Source of the DNA: Crateriforma conspicua
GTDB taxonomy: Bacteria; Planctomycetota; Planctomycetia; Pirellulales; Pirellulaceae
NCBI RefSeq assembly: GCF_007752935.1
Contig: NZ_CP036319.1
Coordinates: 1,798,001-1,862,000, forward strand
DNA length: 64,000 nt
Direction: 5' to 3'
In this document: positions 1 to 8,885 of the stretch, one piece after another
Layout of the letters: every line of letters begins with the position of its first letter
Numbering within the stretch: position 1 is the stretch's first letter
The notes under the pieces: generated by a model
Told to the model about the DNA's origin: nothing
Database searches by the model: none
The model's input: the letters and a program-made list of their open reading frames with translations, nothing else
Made by a program: the position numbers and the translations under genes

Positions 1-1600
1 TCGTTGTCACGGCGGTCAGCACCGCACCGGCGACTTCGTGAGCCGCTTTGAAGATCACCGTCAACTTGTCGTCTTCGGGCGCAGCTTCATCCAGGTATTT
101 GAGAATGTTCTCGGTGAGAATAATCCCCATATCGACCATCGTCCCGATCGCAATCGCGATGCCAGACAACGCCACGATGTTTGCGTCCACGCCAAACGTC
201 TTCATGGCGATGAAGCACATCAAAACGGCCAGCGGTAGTAGCGCACTAATAAGAAATGAGCTGCGTAGGTGGACGACCATCACCAGGATCACGATGATTG
301 TCACGAGGATTTCTTCAAACAGCGCTGTGTTCAACGTGCCCAGCGTCTCGTAGATCAACCCCGTGCGATCGTAGAAGGGCACGACCGCGACTTGACTGGT
401 CGTAATCCATGTCGGCCACTGTTCTTGGGGCATGCCACGAAGATGCTTGACCCAGGCATCGCTACTGGCCGTCGCTCCCGTGATCGGTTCCAGGTCATGC
501 CGGTCGGCGTAGAGATCAACTTCATCGGCCGACGTCTTTGTGTAATCGACAAGCACCTTCGTCGGCAGGCCCGGCGAAACTTCCTTGATACGCTGTTTGA
601 TGTTCTTGATCGCTGCCAGCGGGTTGTATCCGTAACGCACGACCGCGACTCCGCCGACGGCTTCCGCACCGGCCTTGTCGAGCGCACCACGTCGGAGAGC
701 CGGCCCGAGTGACACGTTGGCTACGTCGGCCACCGTGATCGGCACGTTGTCCGTCACTTTTACGACCGTCTTCTCGATGTCTTCGATATCCTCGATGAAG
801 CCGAGACCGCGGATGACGTATTCCGCCTTGTTCAGTTCGATCGTCCGAGCACCCACATCAACGTTCGTCATGCGAATCGACTCAAACACCTTCGCAAGCG
901 TCACTCCAGCGGCCCGCATCGCATCGGGATCAACGTCGATTTGGTACTCCTGAACGAAGCCGCCGATCGACGCGACTTCGCTGATCCCTTCCGCTGAAGT
1001 CAACGAATAGCGAACGTAGTAGTCTTGAATCGTTCGCAGCTCTCGCAAGTCCCAACCGCCGGTCGGGTTGCCATCAGGATCGCGGCCCTCGAGCGTGTAA
1101 AGATAAATCTGCCCCAATGCTGTCGCGTCCGGTCCGAGAGTCGGTTGCACGCCATCGGGCAAGGTACCGGCGGGCAAGCTGTTCAGCTTTTCCAGCACTC
1201 GCGTTCGCGACCAATAGAAGTCTGCGTCTTCGCCGAAGATGATGTAAATCGACGAGAAGCCGAACATCGAATAGCTGCGGATCGTCTTGACTTCGGGAAT
1301 GCCCAACAGCGCAACCGTCAACGGATAACCGATCTGGTCCTCGACGTCCTGTGGGCTGCGACCCATCCACTGCGTGAACACAATTTGTTGGTTCTCGCCA
1401 ATGTCGGGAATCGCGTCGACCGGCACGGGATCGCGAGGCAACACGCCGGTGTCCCAGTCAAACGGCGCGACCATGACGCCCCAGCCTAGCGTGGCAATGA
1501 CCAGCAACAGGACAACGAGCTTGTTGGTCAAGCAGAACCAGATCAGCCGGCCGAGGATCGAGCGTTTTGCGTATTCAATGGTTTCATCGTTGTCAGTCAT
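1..1600 (-). CDS. CusA/CzcA-type heavy-metal RND efflux pump, N-terminal 533 residues (cut by window edge)
   Basis: Inner-membrane pump of the HME-RND family, which takes metal ions to a CusB-type adaptor for export. An uninterrupted reading frame runs from an ATG at 1600 off the left end of the window, so the C-terminal half is missing. The product starts MTDNDETIEYAKRSILG and has a first membrane segment (about residues 20-40). The porter-domain signatures VDAIPDIGENQQIVFTQW and RSYSMFGFSSIYIIFGEDAD follow, then TM2-TM4 with GIAIAIGTIVDMGIILTEN. It lies 15 bases behind the adaptor gene on the same strand, so the two are probably co-transcribed. The family is firm. Copper/silver rather than zinc/cobalt/nickel specificity is inferred from the neighbouring His/Met/Cys-rich proteins. 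Confidence 0.93.
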   Translation of the reverse strand, partial: MTDNDETIEYAKRSILGRLIWFCLTNKLVVLLLVIATLGWGVMVAPFDWDTGVLPRDPVPVDAIPDIGENQQIVFTQWMGRSPQDVEDQIGYPLTVALLGIPEVKTIRSYSMFGFSSIYIIFGEDADFYWSRTRVLEKLNSLPAGTLPDGVQPTLGPDATALGQIYLYTLEGRDPDGNPTGGWDLRELRTIQDYYVRYSLTSAEGISEVASIGGFVQEYQIDVDPDAMRAAGVTLAKVFESIRMTNVDVGARTIELNKAEYVIRGLGFIEDIEDIEKTVVKVTDNVPITVADVANVSLGPALRRGALDKAGAEAVGGVAVVRYGYNPLAAIKNIKQRIKEVSPGLPTKVLVDYTKTSADEVDLYADRHDLEPITGATASSDAWVKHLRGMPQEQWPTWITTSQVAVVPFYDRTGLIYETLGTLNTALFEEILVTIIVILVMVVHLRSSFLISALLPLAVLMCFIAMKTFGVDANIVALSGIAIAIGTMVDMGIILTENILKYLDEAAPEDDKLTVIFKAAHEVAGAVLTAVTT

Positions 1601-1615
1601 GTTGAATTACTTGGC

Positions 1616-3943
1616 CTACAACTTTTCGACTTTGTCGGCACACTTCAGCATCGACGGGCCGTAGTACGGATTGCGAACTGCATCGTCGGACTGAATCCAA
1701 GATGCACCACGTCCCTCAAACGCCATCGGGCAATGCAGTTCGTAAAGAGCCGCGTCGGTGGGAAGGCCGAACATCCGCTCCAGGCTCAGCATCTGCTCAG
1801 ACAGCAACGCGAATCCGCTCCGCAAGGCGGCGAGGTCGCTTGCTTTCTGCATTCTTGCGACGATCTCGGACAAGTCGCGTTTCTCTTTGTTCCACATTTC
1901 GACCGCTTTGGACTCAGAGACGATCGGCAGCAATGAAGCCAATCGCTGATGCAACGGCTCGACGGCTTGCTTCGCACCCTCCAGATCGTCGGCCGCGAGC
2001 GCCTTACCAAGTCCCAAATAAGGACCGACAAAGCCGTCTAATTGCTGGGTCACTTCTGGCGGAGCATCCATGTTCGCCATCGCTGGCATCTGCATTTCAT
2101 CGTGAGACATCGGCAACGGGAATTGCGTCTTCATTTGATCGACGTGCTGGCGAGTCAACGCGAACACCCGATCGGCTTCACGCATGGAATTGGTCTCACG
2201 GCCTTCGGTGACGTCGTTCCGCAATAACATCGCAATCTCGAACCATTGCGGTCGCATGTCGGGGCCGATCAAGTCTGCTGGCAACGCCTCGACCGCTTTA
2301 CCCAGTTCGTCGTAGCCGGCACGAATCTCTGCGAGGTTCGCTGCTTCGACCTTTTCTTGAATCGTTTTGTATTGCTCAACAATGCCTTGCATCGCATCAC
2401 GTACCGCTGGCACCAACTCCATCGGACTCGCGTTCATCGTGACACCTTCGTCTGCCTTTGGCATTTCCATACCGCCGTGGTTGTGTCCACCGCCGCCGCC
2501 ACCTTGAGGTGTCATCATCGAGGGCTTCGCAGAAATCTGCAGCGCACTGTCGAGCTTGAAGTTTCCGTTGGTCACAACGAGGTCGCCTTCGTTGAGACCG
2601 GACTTCACCAGATAGAATTCACCTGCTCGCGGACCGATCACAATCTCCCGACCTTCATAAGTCGGCTTGTCTGCGTCGGGAATCTGAACGTAGACGATCG
2701 CTCGTGTGCCGGTTAGCAACACCGCTGACGTCGGTACGATCAACGGCTTCGCAGCATCGGTCGGTTCCGCAGTGACATAGCCCAATGATTCGGCCCGTAC
2801 CAATGGCATCCCGCAAATGTCGCAGTCGCCCGGTTGATCTTTCACGATCTCGGGATGCATCGGGCTGATCCACTTTCCAGCTAACGACGCATCAAGCACT
2901 CGGCCGCCCGCCGCGACGTTGCTCTTCACGATCGCCCGCACGAACATCTCCGGCTTCAGTCGGCCGTCATCGTTGCTGACGTTCACGCGAACCTTCACTG
3001 TTCGCGTATCTTCGTTCAACACCGGGTCGATGAACGCGATGCGTCCGTGAAAAACCTCGCCCGGATAAGCTTCGGTCGTGAACTCGACGTCTTGCCCGTA
3101 TCGCAACCAAGCTAGGTCCGATTCGTAAGCATCCATTTGAACCCACAAGTGGTTCAAATCAGCGACAGTGTAGATGCGGTCGCCGGTCTGTACGCGATCA
3201 CCTTCTTGTTTCAACTTGCCGACGACCACGCCGCCGACCGGCGAATAGATCGTTACGGTTTCGGATGACTTACCACGTTGCTCGATTGTCTGAATCTGTT
3301 CTGGCGTCAGTCCCAGCAACCGCAATTTCTCGCGAGCGGATTCGGCAAGATCGAGTGGTTCGATGAAACGCGATGAGCTTTGCGGCCGGTCCCGCCGAGT
3401 GGCGGCAAGCAACTCTTCCTGTGCGGTGTAGAGTGCCTCGCTGTAGATTTGCACCATGTGGTCGCCCTTGTTGACTTCGACGCCCGTATAGTCAACGAAC
3501 ATGCGTTCGAGCCTGCCGGGAACCCAAGCCGTGATGTGGGCAAGTCGTGTTTCGTCGTACTCGATCTTGCCCACCATCCGAACATCGGCCGTCACGTATT
3601 GCCGACGCACGGGGCTGACCTGAACGTTCATTAGGCTCTTGATCTCAGAGCTGATCGAAACGGTGCGAACACCGTCGGCCGATTCTCTGACCGGAACCAA
3701 GTCCATCCCGCAGATCGGACAACTGCCCGGACCATCGCGACGGATTTGCGGATGCATCGAACAAGTCCAAATCGACGGTTTCCCTTGCATGGCCTCCGAA
3801 TTCGACGTACCGGAATTCGAGGACACATTCGGCTCATCCGAGCCGCCGCCAAACCAAGAAGCGACGAAGACACCGAGCAGCACAAACGCCACCGCTTGTG
3901 CAATCCAGAGTTTCCCGCGGTGTTGTTTGAAGAATTCGTTCAT
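1616..3943 (-). CDS. CusB-type efflux RND periplasmic adaptor with two heavy-metal-binding domains
   Basis: Membrane-fusion (HlyD/CusB) adaptor, 775 residues, coupling the CusA-type pump to the outer membrane. An N-terminal membrane anchor (about residues 10-28) is followed by a metal-binding motif with CSMHP and CPICGMDL (about 60-84). The barrel-sandwich/lipoyl region comes next (VGKIEYDETRLAHITAWVPG; SPVGGVVVGKLKQEGDRVQT). A second metal-binding motif (PMHPE, CDICGMPL) is inserted in the second half. A His/Gly-rich linker precedes a long C-terminal helical region of about 280 residues rich in Met and His. That tail is longer than in classical CusB (about 400 residues) and may be a fused metal-binding domain. 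The start is the ATG at 3943, nine bases after the anti-sigma gene, which indicates an operon. Confidence 0.92.
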   Translation of the reverse strand: MNEFFKQHRGKLWIAQAVAFVLLGVFVASWFGGGSDEPNVSSNSGTSNSEAMQGKPSIWTCSMHPQIRRDGPGSCPICGMDLVPVRESADGVRTVSISSEIKSLMNVQVSPVRRQYVTADVRMVGKIEYDETRLAHITAWVPGRLERMFVDYTGVEVNKGDHMVQIYSEALYTAQEELLAATRRDRPQSSSRFIEPLDLAESAREKLRLLGLTPEQIQTIEQRGKSSETVTIYSPVGGVVVGKLKQEGDRVQTGDRIYTVADLNHLWVQMDAYESDLAWLRYGQDVEFTTEAYPGEVFHGRIAFIDPVLNEDTRTVKVRVNVSNDDGRLKPEMFVRAIVKSNVAAGGRVLDASLAGKWISPMHPEIVKDQPGDCDICGMPLVRAESLGYVTAEPTDAAKPLIVPTSAVLLTGTRAIVYVQIPDADKPTYEGREIVIGPRAGEFYLVKSGLNEGDLVVTNGNFKLDSALQISAKPSMMTPQGGGGGGHNHGGMEMPKADEGVTMNASPMELVPAVRDAMQGIVEQYKTIQEKVEAANLAEIRAGYDELGKAVEALPADLIGPDMRPQWFEIAMLLRNDVTEGRETNSMREADRVFALTRQHVDQMKTQFPLPMSHDEMQMPAMANMDAPPEVTQQLDGFVGPYLGLGKALAADDLEGAKQAVEPLHQRLASLLPIVSESKAVEMWNKEKRDLSEIVARMQKASDLAALRSGFALLSEQMLSLERMFGLPTDAALYELHCPMAFEGRGASWIQSDDAVRNPYYGPSMLKCADKVEKL

Positions 3944-3952
3944 GAGTTCGCT

Positions 3953-4864
3953 TTAGGATTTGTCTAACCAGGTCACCAGCTTCGCCACTTCATCTTGGTC
4001 GCGAACACCGACGGCGGTGACGCTTCGAGTGCCTTGCTTCCAAGTTGCCGCGATGCTGGAATCGAGATCGACGAGGCAGCAATCTTTGTCGCCGCACGTT
4101 GCCATGCTTTGGCGGCGATCGCCAAACCAAGCCATCTCTTCGTCGTCGTGTTCAAATAGAACCAACGTCGAACCGTCGTTGCGTTTGCAAACCGCCTTTA
4201 CGCACGTGCAACAAGGCATTTTCAAGACGCTGGTTGATGCCAACGAATATCCCTCGGGCAATCCGCCCGAGACGATCGGTCGATAGCCGACCAACTTAAC
4301 TGCTCCGTCCGCGTCGACTTTCTCACCGTCGTACTTGGTAAGCAGCATTCGTTCCGCTGCGTCTGGATCGCTGGGCAGCTTCTGCAAGTATTCGTCCATC
4401 ACGCCAGCGAACTCGACCATGTGTTCGGCTGACATCTCACCATCAGGCGAATGTCCATCGGTGCCGTGCGTCGCCATCGCACCACTGCTGGCCATGTTGT
4501 GATTGTTGCCGCCGCCGTACCACAGACCTGCACCCAATAGAACCAAAACGGACGCGGCCATCGACACCAGCCCCGCGCCATACGGCGACTCGCGAATCCA
4601 AACGCTAAACCGTCGCGACAGTGTCACCGGCTCAACGGCCGTCGGCAATTCACGCTCAATTCGCTGCCACAGACTAGACGGCTTTGCTGGGATGGGCGTT
4701 TGAGCGAAATTCGACCCGATTGACCTGAACGAACTCAGCTCTGCCGCACACGATTCGCATGACTCAACGTGTTTCGCCACCGTTGCCGCTCGTCCAGCCG
4801 CAAGCTCGCCGTCGTGATAAGCCGACAGGTCTGGCTGCACAGTTTTGCAATCGTTGGTTGACAT
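3953..4864 (-). CDS. Anti-sigma-like membrane protein with zf-HC2 motif and Cys-rich C-terminal domain
   Basis: 303 residues from the ATG at 4864; the frame is open further upstream, but this start has a purine-rich leader and gives the usual anti-sigma N-terminus. Residues 32-39 hold the H-x3-C-x2-C zinc-finger pattern of anti-sigma factors (HVESCESC). One membrane segment lies at about 97-117 and a His/Met-rich linker at about 121-150. The C-terminal domain has two Cys clusters (MPCCTCVKAVC near 217-226; CGDKDCC near 257-263). It is the first gene of the minus-strand metal efflux operon. No sigma factor gene is adjacent, which is unusual. Role inferred: metal-responsive regulation of a sigma factor encoded elsewhere. 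The zf-HC2 assignment is good; the function of the Cys-rich end is not known to me. Confidence 0.75.
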   Translation of the reverse strand: MSTNDCKTVQPDLSAYHDGELAAGRAATVAKHVESCESCAAELSSFRSIGSNFAQTPIPAKPSSLWQRIERELPTAVEPVTLSRRFSVWIRESPYGAGLVSMAASVLVLLGAGLWYGGGNNHNMASSGAMATHGTDGHSPDGEMSAEHMVEFAGVMDEYLQKLPSDPDAAERMLLTKYDGEKVDADGAVKLVGYRPIVSGGLPEGYSLASTSVLKMPCCTCVKAVCKRNDGSTLVLFEHDDEEMAWFGDRRQSMATCGDKDCCLVDLDSSIAATWKQGTRSVTAVGVRDQDEVAKLVTWLDKS

Positions 4865-5050
4865 AACCCACTCATTCTCTGGGAGACGCTTCTGCTGATG
4901 TGTTTTTGATGCCCGAAGTACGTGTTTATTCACGCATTTCAGTGAATTTGCAGAATTCTTTCCGCACGGCGTGAAGAAAGCGACCGCCCAAGTATCCAAA
5001 TGCACGTCAATCGAAAAATTCGCCCTCCTCATCCGCGAAGGCAAAACCCC
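4865..5050. promoter_or_regulatory. Divergent intergenic region between the two halves of the metal-resistance locus
   Basis: 186 bases separate the minus-strand anti-sigma/efflux genes from the plus-strand lipoprotein gene, so promoters for both directions should lie here. A perfect short inverted repeat, GAATT-TGCAG-AATTC, lies at 4944-4958 and could be an operator. I see no convincing -35/-10 pair. A GAAGG Shine-Dalgarno sits just before the ATG at 5051. Confidence 0.35.
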
Positions 5051-5473
5051 ATGCGACTCACGAAATTCATCCCGTTTCTACTCGGCGGGTTGCTCATTCT
5101 CGGCATTTTCGGCTGCAACTCGCCCGAATCCGATCCTGTGACGCCACCCGCGACTCCCGCCAGCGACACGGCCGAGGACCACGCAGACCATGACCATGGC
5201 GACCACGCCGATCACGATCACGGCGACCACGCCACCGCAGATTCCGATTCGCCAATGGCCAAGATGATGGCGGGCTTGAAAGAGCTATCGCCGGAAGATC
5301 ACAAGTCCGCCATGGCCCAACACATGTGCCCCGTCAGCGGCGAGATGCTTGGAACGATGGGAGCCCCTGAAAAGGTCGATGTGAACGGCAAGTCAGTGTG
5401 GATTTGCTGCGACGGCTGCAAAGACAAGCTGCTCGCCGACCCAGACAAGTACCTCGCCAAGTTGAATCAGTAG
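5051..5473 (+). CDS. His-rich lipoprotein with C-terminal YHS-like Cys motif
   Basis: 140-residue predicted lipoprotein. A signal peptide ends in the lipobox LGIFGC (lipidated Cys at about residue 22), followed by a His/Asp-rich stretch (repeats of DHADHDHGDH) that probably binds metal. The C-terminal module has the pattern CPVSGEMLG...VWICCDGC...PDKYLAKL, resembling YHS/heavy-metal-binding domains. The upstream frame is open, but the ATG at 5051 is preferred because it follows a GAAGG ribosome site and begins the signal peptide. It is divergent from the efflux genes and followed 49 bases later by a second protein with the same Cys module. Probable periplasmic metal buffer or chaperone; the exact role is inferred. 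Confidence 0.8.
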   Translation: MRLTKFIPFLLGGLLILGIFGCNSPESDPVTPPATPASDTAEDHADHDHGDHADHDHGDHATADSDSPMAKMMAGLKELSPEDHKSAMAQHMCPVSGEMLGTMGAPEKVDVNGKSVWICCDGCKDKLLADPDKYLAKLNQ

Positions 5474-5522
5474 CCCCACGTTCATCACCCTGTACCATCA
5501 CTATTTTCAAAGAACTATTTCA

Positions 5523-6401
5523 ATGAAACTTCGCATTCTCACTGCAATTGTCGCGGCCACACTGTTCGCGTCGCCCCAACTCGCGACCGCGCAGGACGTC
5601 CACTCCGGACACGACCACGCTGGGCACAGTCACGCCACTGCGGCAACTGGCCCGCACGGTGGCACTGTGCAAACCGTTGGCGACCGCCGCGTTGAAACCG
5701 TGATCGCCGACAAAGGCATCATGTTCATGATCCTTGGCAAGAACGACCAACCGATCGCCCCGCCCGACGCGACCGGCACACTGAAACTGCGAGTCGGCGA
5801 CAGCGAAAAGGAATACGCCTACGAACTCAAAACGCTCAAAAACCTAGCAATCGGCGTCGGCATCGACCTGTCTAAAGTCGTCGATCGACCGTTGCACATC
5901 AACGTCGAGATCACCAACATCGGAAGCCAGCCTCTGGTCTTCCATGCGATGGGCAAACTCGCCAGCGGTAAGCTCTCTGACGAACTCCTCATCAGCCTTC
6001 AAGCCACGTGCCCCGTCAGCGGCCAACCGCTCGGCAGCATGGGCAAGCCACCCAAGATCACAATCGGTGACAAGTCACTCTTCGTCTGCTGTGCGGGCTG
6101 CACGAAGAAAGTCGAAGCCTCACCCGACCAGTACCTCACCAAGTACTACACCGCCAAAGGCGAACAAGTCCGCGAGGGCGTTTTCAAATCGACGCTTGCC
6201 GATGCTGCCGCAATCGCCGCACAGAAAACCTGTCCCGTGATGGACGAACCGCTGGGCGGCATGGGCGTCCCAGGCAAGGTCAATGTCAATGGAAAAGCTG
6301 TCTACATCTGCTGCCCCGGCTGTGCCAAAAAGTTGGTCGCCGAACCAGACAAATACCTAGCCGCCCTCAAAGCCAAGGGAATCACGCCACCGGCGTTCTA
6401 A
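5523..6401 (+). CDS. Exported His-rich protein with two YHS-like Cys modules
   Basis: 292 residues: signal peptide (about 1-23), a short His-rich segment (HSGHDHAGHSHA), and a beta-rich central domain starting at PHGGTVQTVGDRRVE. Two copies follow of the Cys module also found in the preceding lipoprotein (CPVSGQPLGSMG...VCCAGC and CPVMDEPLGGMG...ICCPGC, each ending in PDQYL or PDKYL). The duplicated module and the efflux neighbours point to periplasmic binding of copper or a similar soft metal. Spacing to the lipoprotein gene suggests co-transcription. No named family was recognised for the central domain. Confidence 0.78.
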   Translation: MKLRILTAIVAATLFASPQLATAQDVHSGHDHAGHSHATAATGPHGGTVQTVGDRRVETVIADKGIMFMILGKNDQPIAPPDATGTLKLRVGDSEKEYAYELKTLKNLAIGVGIDLSKVVDRPLHINVEITNIGSQPLVFHAMGKLASGKLSDELLISLQATCPVSGQPLGSMGKPPKITIGDKSLFVCCAGCTKKVEASPDQYLTKYYTAKGEQVREGVFKSTLADAAAIAAQKTCPVMDEPLGGMGVPGKVNVNGKAVYICCPGCAKKLVAEPDKYLAALKAKGITPPAF

Positions 6402-6409
6402 ATATGGCG

Positions 6410-6826
6410 TCAAACATCTTTCGCCGCCGGACCGACTGAGCGAATCAGATCGCTCCACATTTCACGCTGCTTGACCCAACACAGTTGCTTCGTGATCGGA
6501 CGCAAGTTCCTTTCGTGAATTTTGGAACGCCCCGTCATTTCGCGGGGCAGGTAGAGCAACGCTTCTTGGATCTCGGGGGCGAGCAGTGATAGGCTCAGAA
6601 TTTGAGTGAGACGGGGCTGCGAGACTTTGCCCAACTCGGCAAGTTCGATCGTGTCCTGTGCCTCGCCACGCCGCAGCATCTCGTCCATACGAATCGCGAG
6701 CGCCATCAAGCGAGAAATCCTGGGAACCTTTCCGCGCCTTTTCACCGGCGGTTCGTCGGCCGATTCCGCCTTCTTCTTGGCGGGTTTCTTCAGGTTCACG
6801 TTGACCTTACATTTGACCGTAATCAT
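6410..6826 (-). CDS. Small HTH-like protein, last gene of the recombinase operon
   Basis: 138 residues. A basic N-terminus (about 1-35, many Lys/Arg) is followed by a probable helix-turn-helix (about 60-85: TIELAELGKVSQPRLTQILS), reminiscent of the ParB/KorB type. The C-terminal part contains LLYLPREMTGRSKIHERNL. Its ATG overlaps the stop of the recombinase gene by four bases (ATGA), so translation is likely coupled. A DNA-binding accessory or regulator of the recombinase is a reasonable inference. It ends eight bases from the convergent metal-locus gene, marking the left border of the accessory island. Confidence 0.65.
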   Translation of the reverse strand: MITVKCKVNVNLKKPAKKKAESADEPPVKRRGKVPRISRLMALAIRMDEMLRRGEAQDTIELAELGKVSQPRLTQILSLSLLAPEIQEALLYLPREMTGRSKIHERNLRPITKQLCWVKQREMWSDLIRSVGPAAKDV

Positions 6827-8397
6827 GAATTCGTCTCCTGTTGTTGTTCGGTCGCTTCGGCGGAAAAGGCTTTGATGCCCGCCGGGTGCATCGAAATCGA
6901 AAGCGAGCTTTCGTCTGCGTCGAATTCAATCCGACTGATCAGCAACGTCAGCACCGCCGACTTCTCGCGAGTGTTCAGCTCATTCCAGACGTTGCCAAAA
7001 TCTGCAAAGGCGGCGTTCACATCACGCTCGTCGATCTGTTCCGCAGTCAAACGTTCGATCTCGCCGTTAACGATTTCAAGCGACTCGATAATGCCGGCGA
7101 CCTCCTGGTGCAATGCGGCCAATCGCTCTGAATCGCCAGACCCGGCATCCGTCGAATTGCTCACATGTTTCATCTGCTCGTGCTGGTGATTCAACCGTTG
7201 GGTGAGCTGCGTTCGTTGGGTAGTCAACTCCGCCAACTCCGCTTCACAACGTTTGCTCGACTGTTCCAGCACATCGCGGCGCAAACCTGGATCATCCGCG
7301 ATGCAGCGAATCTGGTCGACCACAGCGGCCTCGATATCAGCCGCTGGCAACGAGGGTGACGGACAATACTTCCGCCCGCGTTTGATTGCCGTCACACACG
7401 TGTAGTAGCGGTACACTTTCGACCGGCGGCGAGCGACGTTGTGAACCATTGAGTAGTTGCACGCCGGGCAATAGATCAAACCTTTCAACAACGCCTGATA
7501 CTTGTTGACCAAGTGATTGCCGCCGCCGCGAGCGTGACTACGCATCATCGCCGCGACATCGTCGAACAACTTCTGGTCAATGATCGGCGTGTGCTCACCC
7601 TTGAACGTCTGCGTCTTATGCTTGATCCGACCAATGTAGGTTTGGTTGGTCAACATTGTGTGCAGCGACGATTTATCAAACGGCTTGCCGCCTCTCGTCT
7701 TTCCCGATTTCGTTTTCCAAGACTTCAAGCACCATCCACGACGGTCAAGTTCTTCGACCACCGGCGTCATCGACTCCATCTCGAGGTACAAGCCAAAAAT
7801 ACGCCGCACCTTCGCCGCCTCGTCCGCGTTGACCACCAACTTCGGGCTTGGCCCGGATCGGTCGACGTCGTAGCCCAGCACCGGGATACCGCCTGCCCAT
7901 TTACCACGCCGTCGCTGAGCCGCGATCTTGTCGCGAATCCGCTCGCCGATGATCTCTCGCTCGAATTGTGCGAACGAAAGAAGAATATTCAACGTCAACC
8001 GACCCATCGAGTGCGTCGTATTGAACTGCTGCGTCACCGAAACGAACGACACGCCATGGTTGTCGAACGTTTCCATGATCTTCGAGAAGTCCAGCAAGCT
8101 ACGACTCAATCGGTCGACCTTATACACGACCACGCAATCAATCTTGCCCGCCGCGATATCCTCCAGCAATCGTTTCATCGCGGGCCGGTCAACGTTGCCG
8201 CCCGAGTAGCCGCCATCGTCGTACCTCGTCGAAATGACCTTCCAGCCCTCTTGCGATTGACTGGCGATGAAGTTCTCGCCGGCTTCACGCTGGGCGTCCA
8301 ACGAATTGAATTCTTGATCGAGTCCTTCCTCAGTCGACTTACGAGTGTAAATCGCGCACCGAATGATCCGCCGTTCAGATTCCGTTTTCTTTTTCAT
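6823..8397 (-). CDS. Large serine recombinase
   Basis: 524 residues. The resolvase catalytic domain (about 10-160) has the N-terminal CAIYTRKSTEEG with the probable nucleophile Ser21, then DGGYSGGNVDRPAMKRLL and the YKVDRLSRSLLDF helix region. The recombinase domain (about 170-280) is followed by a zinc-ribbon (CPACNYS; CPSPSLPA) and a coiled-coil C-terminus. The enzyme would catalyse site-specific integration or excision through a serine-DNA intermediate. The ATG overlaps the upstream DUF2924 stop by four bases, as does the next gene downstream, making a tightly coupled operon. All catalytic landmarks are present, so it is probably active. Confidence 0.93.
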   Translation of the reverse strand: MKKKTESERRIIRCAIYTRKSTEEGLDQEFNSLDAQREAGENFIASQSQEGWKVISTRYDDGGYSGGNVDRPAMKRLLEDIAAGKIDCVVVYKVDRLSRSLLDFSKIMETFDNHGVSFVSVTQQFNTTHSMGRLTLNILLSFAQFEREIIGERIRDKIAAQRRRGKWAGGIPVLGYDVDRSGPSPKLVVNADEAAKVRRIFGLYLEMESMTPVVEELDRRGWCLKSWKTKSGKTRGGKPFDKSSLHTMLTNQTYIGRIKHKTQTFKGEHTPIIDQKLFDDVAAMMRSHARGGGNHLVNKYQALLKGLIYCPACNYSMVHNVARRRSKVYRYYTCVTAIKRGRKYCPSPSLPAADIEAAVVDQIRCIADDPGLRRDVLEQSSKRCEAELAELTTQRTQLTQRLNHQHEQMKHVSNSTDAGSGDSERLAALHQEVAGIIESLEIVNGEIERLTAEQIDERDVNAAFADFGNVWNELNTREKSAVLTLLISRIEFDADESSLSISMHPAGIKAFSAEATEQQQETNS

Positions 8398-8885
8398 TTC
8401 TGTCTCCTTCCGAGCCGAAAGAAGAGGAATCCGTTGTAGCTGACCCCGGTGATCTCGCCAGCGACTTTCGACAACGAACGAAACCGTTTGCCCTCGTACT
8501 CAAATCCGTCCGTCAATACGAGCACCCGAACCATCTGGCCCTTGTATCGCCGCTCCAGAAAGCTGCCCGGCGGTGGCAAGCGAGGATCCCAGTCGACGTA
8601 CCCATCTTCCTCCGGCGTGGCCCGACGAACGTTGTCCAGAACTTCTTCGCGTGGAGCCGTCATACGAAGATCCGATGTTGCCGCCAACTCTCGAGCCTTC
8701 TGCTTCGCTTCGTTGCTCAGCCCGCCTTCGTCCAACGCTTGCAGCCGCCAAGCGATTCGTCGCACCAAATACTTCTTGTGGCGACTGCGACAAACTTCAT
8801 CAAACACTTCTTCGTAGAGCGATCGCAGTTCATTGACTGTCTTGTCCTCAAGCGCGGCAACCGCCAGTCGAGTTTCATCCGTCAT
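8394..8885 (-). CDS. DUF2924 domain protein
   Basis: 163 residues with the DUF2924 layout: N-terminal helices (VNELRSLYEEVFDEVCRSRH, then LVRRIAWRLQ) and a C-terminal beta domain starting at LPPPGSFLERRYKGQ and running through GFEYEGKRFRSLSKVAGEI to VSYNGFLFF. DUF2924 genes are regularly found beside large serine recombinases, but their biochemical role is not established to my knowledge. Four-base ATGA overlaps with both neighbouring genes show translational coupling. The basic C-terminus would suit DNA binding. Confidence 0.88.
   Translation of the reverse strand: MTDETRLAVAALEDKTVNELRSLYEEVFDEVCRSRHKKYLVRRIAWRLQALDEGGLSNEAKQKARELAATSDLRMTAPREEVLDNVRRATPEEDGYVDWDPRLPPPGSFLERRYKGQMVRVLVLTDGFEYEGKRFRSLSKVAGEITGVSYNGFLFFRLGRRQK

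Noticed and set aside
269-712. Plus-strand frames across 38-1489
   Set aside because: They are antisense to the continuous CusA reading frame, which has clear family motifs.
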